Of a DNA stretch of 10,447 nucleotides, positions 6,941 to 10,447 are shown piece by piece; positions within the stretch are counted from its first letter, which is position 1; each line of letters opens with the position of its first letter. Made by a program: the position numbers and the translations under genes. The notes under the pieces are model-generated. The model made no database searches and was not told the DNA's origin. It was given only the letters and a program-made list of their open reading frames with translations. Origin of the DNA: an uncultured Neomegalonema sp. GTDB taxonomy: Bacteria > Pseudomonadota > Alphaproteobacteria > Rhodobacterales > Rhodobacteraceae. The stretch spans positions 1 to 10,447 of the forward strand of contig CALFWP010000109.1 in NCBI GenBank assembly GCA_937927905.1, given 5' to 3'.

Positions 6941-7081
6941 ATGACGAGGCCTCCGTTGAATCTACGATTTTGCCTGAATAAATGCTTCAGCATTTGAAAA
7001 CCATCTTTGACAAAATTCTACACATTCTGTTAATTTTACGTGAGGCGGGGACTGTAGAATACGTTCTGGGGGCTGTTAAGC
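6941..7081. promoter_or_regulatory. Divergent control region between the VOC-ispH operon and the sugar transferase gene
   Basis: These 141 bases separate divergent genes. They contain the VOC ribosome site, a probable plus-strand promoter (7007-7035) and two inverted repeats. One is AAATGC-TTCA-GCATTT (6980-6995). The other is a pair of 8-bp arms, ATTCTACA (7015-7022) and TGTAGAAT (7053-7060), which bracket the plus-strand -10 region. I could not find a convincing minus-strand promoter; TTGTCA-like sequence occurs opposite 7007-7012, but no good -10 follows at the right spacing. Confidence 0.5.
7007..7035 (+). promoter_or_regulatory. Possible promoter of the sugar transferase gene
   Basis: A perfect TTGACA (7007-7012) is followed by 17 bases and TTAATT (7030-7035), which matches the -10 consensus at only 3 of 6 positions. 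Transcription would start near 7042, about 40 bases before the GTG start. The -35 is strong and the -10 weak, so an activator or an alternative start is possible. Confidence 0.5.
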
Positions 7082-7714
7082 GTGTACCTTTATTGTAAAC
7101 GGGTTTTTGACGTATCGTTCGCTTTGTTTTTATTGCCTTTTGCAGTGCTGATATGCGTGCCGTTGGCATTGTGCTTCTTCGTGACAACTGGCGACTCGCC
7201 GCTTTTCCGGCAATGGCGCACGGGCCTTAAGGGGCGGCGGTTTCGCATCATAAAGTTGAAATCCATGCGCGATACGCATGAGCAGGGTGGTCTGCAGCTG
7301 TCTGATGATGATCGCATCACCCGTCTGGGAAATTTTCTTCGCCGTTCAAGCATTGATGAGGTTCCGCAGATCATTAACATTCTGAAGGGTGAAATGAGCT
7401 TTGTCGGCCCGCGGCCTCAGGATGATGCATTCCTCGCTGCTATGACGGCAGAGGAAAAAAGACGCCATGATGTTTTGCCGGGTATCACCGGATGGGCACA
7501 AACACACGGGCGAAATGCAACAGAATGGAAAGATCGGTTTGCTAAGGACCTCTGGTATGTAGAGAATGCGTCCTTTCTGTTGGACATGCGGATAATTTTC
7601 CGCACACCATACATAGTGGTCCGCGCTTCGGGGATTTCCAAAGCCGGATATGTGACAATGCCGACATTGTTTGAAGAGCGGACCCCGTCGCAGAACGGGA
7701 AAGCCACGGGTTAA
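7082..7714 (+). CDS. Small sugar-phosphate transferase (polyprenyl-phosphate phosphoglycosyl transferase, PglC/WcaJ-type catalytic domain)
   Basis: Enzymes of the bacterial sugar transferase family move a sugar 1-phosphate from a nucleotide sugar to undecaprenyl phosphate. This starts capsule, exopolysaccharide or glycoprotein glycan assembly at the inner membrane. The 210-residue product is the minimal catalytic form, without the multi-helix N-terminal domain of WcaJ. It has a membrane-embedded N-terminal segment (about 8-35, with a mid-helix Pro19) and a basic GLKGRRFRIIKLKSMR stretch. The catalytic Asp92-Glu93 dyad lies in RRSSIDEVPQIINILKGEMS, followed by VGPRP (108-112) and LPGITGWAQ (132-140). 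GTG 7082 is preceded by GGGGG (7068-7072) at 9 bases, and a stop codon lies in frame at 7055. No glycosyltransferase, flippase or polymerase gene is next to it. The sugar used cannot be told. Confidence 0.9.
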   Translation: MYLYCKRVFDVSFALFLLPFAVLICVPLALCFFVTTGDSPLFRQWRTGLKGRRFRIIKLKSMRDTHEQGGLQLSDDDRITRLGNFLRRSSIDEVPQIINILKGEMSFVGPRPQDDAFLAAMTAEEKRRHDVLPGITGWAQTHGRNATEWKDRFAKDLWYVENASFLLDMRIIFRTPYIVVRASGISKAGYVTMPTLFEERTPSQNGKATG

Positions 7715-7720
7715 CAGCAC

Positions 7721-7742
7721 CGCTCCGGCGTCAGGCGGGGCG
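7721..7742 (+). terminator. Weak candidate terminator after the sugar transferase gene
   Basis: CGCTCCG (7721-7727) can pair with CGGGGCG (7736-7742), giving a 7-bp stem with one G-U pair and an 8-base loop. CTTTGCT follows, a poor T-run. It lies in the short gap between convergent genes (transferase stop at 7714, gshB stop at 7757). Marginal as an intrinsic terminator. Confidence 0.3.
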
Positions 7743-7756
7743 CTTTGCTATCTGCC

Positions 7757-8698
7757 TTATCCGCGTCTGTTCCCGATCGCATCCCAGATCAGGCCGGGCA
7801 CGTTGACATCATCAAACCGGCTGAGTTCCTGAATGCCGGTGGGGGAAGTGACATTGATTTCGGTCAGGTAATCGCCGATCACGTCGATGCCGACGAAAAT
7901 CTGTCCCTTGTCGCGCAAGAGTGGCCCGATTTCCTCGCAAATCTCGTGATCCCGCTTGGTCATTTCCACTTTTTCGGGGCGCCCGCCGACATGCATATTA
8001 GAGCGGGTTTCGCCCTCGGCGGGCACGCGGTTGATGGCACCGGCGGGTTTGCCGTCCACGAGGATCACACGCTTATCGCCCTTGCTGACATCGGGCAGAA
8101 AGGCTTGCGCGATAAAGGGTTCGGTGTTGCGCTCGGCGAACATCTCATGCAGCGAGGACAGGTTTTTCAAATCCGCGTCCAGCTTGAACACCCCCGCGCC
8201 GCCATTGCCGTAAAGCGGTTTGAGGATCAGGCCGCCATGCTCATGGCCGAAGGCGCGGATATCATCCAGATTGCGGGTGATCAGCGTCGGCGGGGTCAGG
8301 TCCGTGAATTCCGTAACGAGGATTTTCTCGGGATAGTTGCGCACCCAGCACGGGTCATTGACCACCAGCGTTTCGGGATGCACCCGCTCCAGCAGATGGG
8401 TGGTGGTGATATAGCCCATGTCGAAGGGCGGGTCCTGACGCAGCAGGATAACATCAAGATCGGCAAGGTCGCGGGTTTCGCGCGGGCCGAGGGCGGCATG
8501 ATTGCCCTGTTCGCGGCGCACGCTCAGGCTGTGCCCGTGGGCGAAAACGCGGTTATCCCGCATCCCCAGATCAGAGGGCAGATAATAAAACAGGCTGTGC
8601 CCGCGCTCCTGCGCCTCCAGCGCCAGCGCAAAGGTCGAGTCCGCGTTGATATCAATCCCGTGGATCGGGTCCATCTGAATGCCGGTATGAAGCGCCAT
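7757..8698 (-). CDS. gshB: Glutathione synthetase
   Basis: GshB is the cytoplasmic ATP-grasp enzyme that joins gamma-glutamylcysteine and glycine to make glutathione. The 313-residue product is close to the E. coli length (316). Its N-terminus (TGIQMDPIHGIDINADSTFA) follows the family pattern of the prokaryotic enzyme. ATP-grasp elements are visible: LILKPLYGNGGAGVF (about 160-175), the RVILVDGKPAGAINRVP segment and the metal-binding end DVIGDYLTEINVTSPTGIQEL. The frame is open another 33 codons upstream to 8797. That part looks unrelated to GshB, and ATG 8698 is preceded by AAAGG at 7 bases, so the shorter form is chosen. It lies 62 bases downstream of the arsC-like gene on the same strand. 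GC content is clearly higher than in genes left of 7715. Confidence 0.97.
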   Translation of the reverse strand: MALHTGIQMDPIHGIDINADSTFALALEAQERGHSLFYYLPSDLGMRDNRVFAHGHSLSVRREQGNHAALGPRETRDLADLDVILLRQDPPFDMGYITTTHLLERVHPETLVVNDPCWVRNYPEKILVTEFTDLTPPTLITRNLDDIRAFGHEHGGLILKPLYGNGGAGVFKLDADLKNLSSLHEMFAERNTEPFIAQAFLPDVSKGDKRVILVDGKPAGAINRVPAEGETRSNMHVGGRPEKVEMTKRDHEICEEIGPLLRDKGQIFVGIDVIGDYLTEINVTSPTGIQELSRFDDVNVPGLIWDAIGNRRG

Positions 8699-8760
8699 GG
8701 GCCTGCCTTTCCATGATAAGCGCGCCGGTATTGCCACCGATACGCCGCCGGTTGCAAGGG

Positions 8761-9108
8761 CTAAAGAATCTCCAGCACGGCTTGCGGCGGGCGGCACAGC
8801 CGCGTGCCTTTGGCGGTCACGACCAGCGGACGGTTCATCAGTGACGGATGCCGGACCATGGCGTCAATCAGAGTGTTATCACTGAGGGAAAGGTCCGAGA
8901 GGCCGAGGTCGCGATAGGCCGCCTCACCACTGCGGATCAGGTCGCGCGGGGTCAGTCCGGCGGCGGTGATCATCTCGGTCAGCACCTCACGCGACGGCGG
9001 GGTGTCGAGATACCGGACTACGGTAACATCCGCCCCTCTTTGTTCCAGCAGGGCCAGTGTCTCACGGGATTTGCTGCATCGGGGATTGTGATAGATCGTT
9101 GCTTTCAT
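8761..9108 (-). CDS. arsC: ArsC-family thioredoxin-fold protein (glutaredoxin-dependent arsenate reductase or YfgD type)
   Basis: The ArsC family reduces arsenate using glutathione and glutaredoxin; close relatives such as E. coli YfgD share the fold but have no firmly known substrate. The 115-residue product starts MKATIYHNPRCSKSRETL, with the active Cys11. Arg59 and Arg93 (LMNRPLVV) sit where E. coli ArsC has oxyanion-binding arginines, and a third Arg (103 or 106) is near the C-terminus. The NPRCSKSRETL start, the YLDTP segment and the CRPPQAVLEIL end resemble YfgD more than plasmid ArsC. There is no arsR, arsB or acr3 beside it, so arsenic resistance is not implied. ATG 9108 has GGAAG 6 bases upstream. 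It precedes gshB, whose product makes the likely reductant. Confidence 0.88.
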   Translation of the reverse strand: MKATIYHNPRCSKSRETLALLEQRGADVTVVRYLDTPPSREVLTEMITAAGLTPRDLIRSGEAAYRDLGLSDLSLSDNTLIDAMVRHPSLMNRPLVVTAKGTRLCRPPQAVLEIL

Positions 9109-9214
9109 GGCAGGCTTCCGGAGAGTGAATTGTGTTAATGCGGGTCACCGCGCAGCGGGGACAGCGCCGTTCCGCCCCCACGGGGCGGCGCTTCACGCCA
9201 CCCCTCGGAACGGC
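9109..9214. other. Intergenic region with nested GC-rich inverted repeats
   Basis: This gap separates the unrecognised right-edge gene from the arsC-like gene, both on the minus strand. GCCGTTCCG (9166-9174) and CGGAACGGC (9206-9214) are perfect 9-bp arms, and the right arm abuts the stop codon of the right-edge gene. Inside, CCGCCCC (9172-9178) and GGGGCGG (9182-9188) form a 7-bp stem with a 3-base loop. It may be a 3'-end structure of the upstream gene. There is no T-run on the minus strand; on the plus strand TTATTTCTT follows the outer arm. Confidence 0.6.
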
Positions 9215-9232
9215 TTATTTCTTAAAAATAAG
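9214..9232. repeat. A/T-rich hairpin spanning the stop codon of the right-edge gene
   Basis: CTTATTT (9214-9220) and AAATAAG (9226-9232) are perfect 7-bp arms around a 5-base loop. On the minus strand the stem contains the last codons (F-K-K) and the TAA stop of the right-edge gene. It directly adjoins the GC-rich palindrome at 9166-9214, so the transcript end could fold into two stacked hairpins. Confidence 0.5.
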
Positions 9233-10447
9233 GCCGGAAAGTGCATTTACGATCAGACCGATAACGATTTGAAGACTTATTTCTTTTGTCTTTTCCTTCA
9301 CCTTCTCCGGCACTTCTATACCGTCCAGTAATTCCCGCAGACTGTCGGTAAAAACCATCGCGCGGATAACAGCACGGTCGGCGGCGTTCAGTTCCGGCGG
9401 CTCCAGAAAATCACGGTTCCGCGCCATGGCATCGACCGGTGCGGGCGGGGCAACGTATGTGGCCGCTTTCAGGTCCTCTGCGATACCGAGAGAGGCTTTG
9501 ACGAAATCCGGTGTGGCAATTCCGGCGGTTTCCGCTGCGCTGACCGCGTTTGTGAACTCGTCCGAGAGCGAGCGGATGTCACCTGCATCCCATGCGCTGC
9601 GGTTCAGCGGGGTGTCGCGGTACAGGCGCTCGCGCTCGGCATCGAGGGGGAAGTGTCCGATGATCTGTTTGTGAATGGCAAAGAAGGACAGAAAAGACCG
9701 GCGCAACCCGTCCCTGATGATCATGCCTTCACGGTTCAGGTTCAGGTATTCATCGCGTACGATCTGGTGCTGAAGCTTCAACAGGTCGAGATAGGGGCGG
9801 CTACCGCGCACCAGCAATTCATCGGAATATTCCTGCAAGGCGGTGGTGACGCCTGCCTGAATGTTGCCGGGTGCACCGATAGCGGCGATCAGGGTTCTGA
9901 TGACCGAGCGCTGAACAGCGGGCAGGCGGGCGAGGTCTGCGCTGCCGTCGGGGGTGCTGTAGGGTTCATTGGGCCGGACATCCAGCAGACCATTTATAAG
10001 GACCGGTTGTGAATCGGCGGTTTTTGCCAGTTCCTCGCGGGTCGGGCGGTGTTTTTCTATCAACCGGCGGAGTTCGGGGTTCACCACCTGTGGTCCGGCG
10101 TCCCACATTTCGTTTGTGATATCGAGGGCGCGGGCGCGTTCCAGGGCGGCGTTCGGGTGGTCCCCGCGCAGGCGGGCCTCGTACCAACCGGTCCAGACGC
10201 CCCAATCCTCTGCTGTGTACCGGTGGAGTTCGGATTTCAGGCGGTGCCAGTTTTCCAGAATATCATCCGGCGGGGCGGCGGGCCAGAGCGGGGCATCGGC
10301 CAGCCGCGCGGCGCTCCACCCACCCTCCAAAGCGGTGGCGTCGGCGGACACAGCATCCCACATGGCGGCGTCGGCGTTGGCGGCGTCGGCGTTGGCGGCG
10401 TCGGTGACTGCGGCGTCGGTGACTGCGGCGGCGGCGGCAGTGTCGGT
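9215..10447 (-). CDS. Unrecognised alpha-helical protein with N-terminal DAA-type pentapeptide repeats (5' end outside the window)
   Basis: I do not recognise this protein. The frame is open to the right edge, giving at least 410 residues. An internal ATG exists (10361-10363), but it has no ribosome site and sits inside the Ala/Asp-rich repeat, so the true start is probably beyond the edge. From the edge inward, the visible parts are Ala/Asp/Asn/Val/Thr pentapeptide repeats ending in DAA (about 28 residues) and a WDAVSADATALEGG segment. A Trp-rich module with DWGVWTGWYEARLRG (53-67 after that Met) follows, then PQVVNPELRRLIEKH. Next come a long, mostly helical charged region and a C-terminal hydrophobic stretch (ISLQIVIGLIVNALSGLIF) ending in KK, a possible membrane anchor. 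My recollection is that similar Ala-rich proteins with a W-x2-W-x2-WYE segment occur as hypothetical proteins in alphaproteobacteria. Function unknown. Confidence 0.75.
   Translation of the reverse strand, partial: TDTAAAAAVTDAAVTDAANADAANADAAMWDAVSADATALEGGWSAARLADAPLWPAAPPDDILENWHRLKSELHRYTAEDWGVWTGWYEARLRGDHPNAALERARALDITNEMWDAGPQVVNPELRRLIEKHRPTREELAKTADSQPVLINGLLDVRPNEPYSTPDGSADLARLPAVQRSVIRTLIAAIGAPGNIQAGVTTALQEYSDELLVRGSRPYLDLLKLQHQIVRDEYLNLNREGMIIRDGLRRSFLSFFAIHKQIIGHFPLDAERERLYRDTPLNRSAWDAGDIRSLSDEFTNAVSAAETAGIATPDFVKASLGIAEDLKAATYVAPPAPVDAMARNRDFLEPPELNAADRAVIRAMVFTDSLRELLDGIEVPEKVKEKTKEISLQIVIGLIVNALSGLIFKK
10364..10447. repeat. 15-bp tandem repeat encoding DAA-type pentapeptides
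   Basis: Read on the plus strand, the unit GGCGGCGTCGGCGTT (10364-10378) is repeated exactly at 10379-10393. Two variant units GGCGGCGTCGGTGAC and TGCGGCGTCGGTGAC follow (10394-10423), then a GGC-rich degenerate copy reaching the edge. On the minus strand the units encode [N/V]-[A/T]-D-A-A in frame, so a copy-number change would not shift the frame. The array continues past the window. Confidence 0.85.

Noticed and set aside
7745..8716. Long plus-strand open frame of 323 codons opposite gshB
   Set aside because: It lies wholly antisense to a gene with clear ATP-grasp motifs in a GC-rich stretch, where antisense frames stay open by codon bias. The product has no recognisable domain.
8699..8797. 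33-residue N-terminal extension of gshB
   Set aside because: The added residues do not resemble the family, while ATG 8698 gives the normal GshB start with a ribosome site upstream.
8761..9108. Arsenic resistance operon
   Set aside because: There is no ArsR, arsenite pump or methyltransferase gene nearby; only a single ArsC/YfgD-type protein is present.
10364..10447. Possible CRISPR array
   Set aside because: Units are 15 bp, directly abutting without unique spacers, and lie in frame in a coding region.

Overview
The window looks like a chromosomal segment of an alphaproteobacterium, probably near the Rhodobacterales. The main evidence is an F0-only ATP synthase operon (atpI-atpB-atpE-b'-atpF) with no F1 genes beside it and with both b' and b subunits. 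The IspH (MEP isoprenoid pathway), GshB and SMC sequences also look alphaproteobacterial. The placement is inference from gene content and protein character, since no search was run.

Layout. Bases 1-2010 (+) hold the C-terminal half of the chromosome-organising ATPase SMC, cut by the window edge. A 216-base gap carries a good sigma70-type promoter. It is followed by the five-gene F0 operon (2227-4697, +), which is tightly spaced with stop/start overlaps. The operon ends in a perfect 11-bp hairpin that also contains the last codons of the convergent rnhA. On the minus strand, 6940 down to 4723 is a compact run in the order VOC-fold protein, ispH, CDGSH iron-sulfur protein, rnhA. A divergent intergenic region (6941-7081) separates this from a lone sugar-phosphate transferase of the PglC/WcaJ catalytic-domain type (7082-7714, +). 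From 7757 to the right edge everything is on the minus strand: gshB, an ArsC/YfgD-type thioredoxin-fold protein upstream of it, and a large unrecognised protein that runs off the right edge through a 15-bp tandem repeat.

How the genes relate. The F0 genes build the membrane proton channel, rotor and peripheral stalk; the F1 genes must lie elsewhere. IspH and the CDGSH protein both bind iron-sulfur clusters and share a probable transcript with RNase HI. GshB makes glutathione, the usual reductant for ArsC-type enzymes, so the gshB/arsC pair is coherent.

Base composition changes visibly near 7715. Lines I counted by hand on the left are about 50-57% GC, and those on the right are about 58-73%. 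The right part also has GC-rich palindromes and repeats. This could be a real compositional boundary (transfer or a different selection regime) or an assembly join. I saw no rRNA, tRNA, CRISPR array, insertion sequence or prophage gene. Nothing in the window is clearly a new multi-gene system. The best candidates for novelty are the unrecognised repeat-bearing protein at the right edge and the palindrome cluster at its 3' end.
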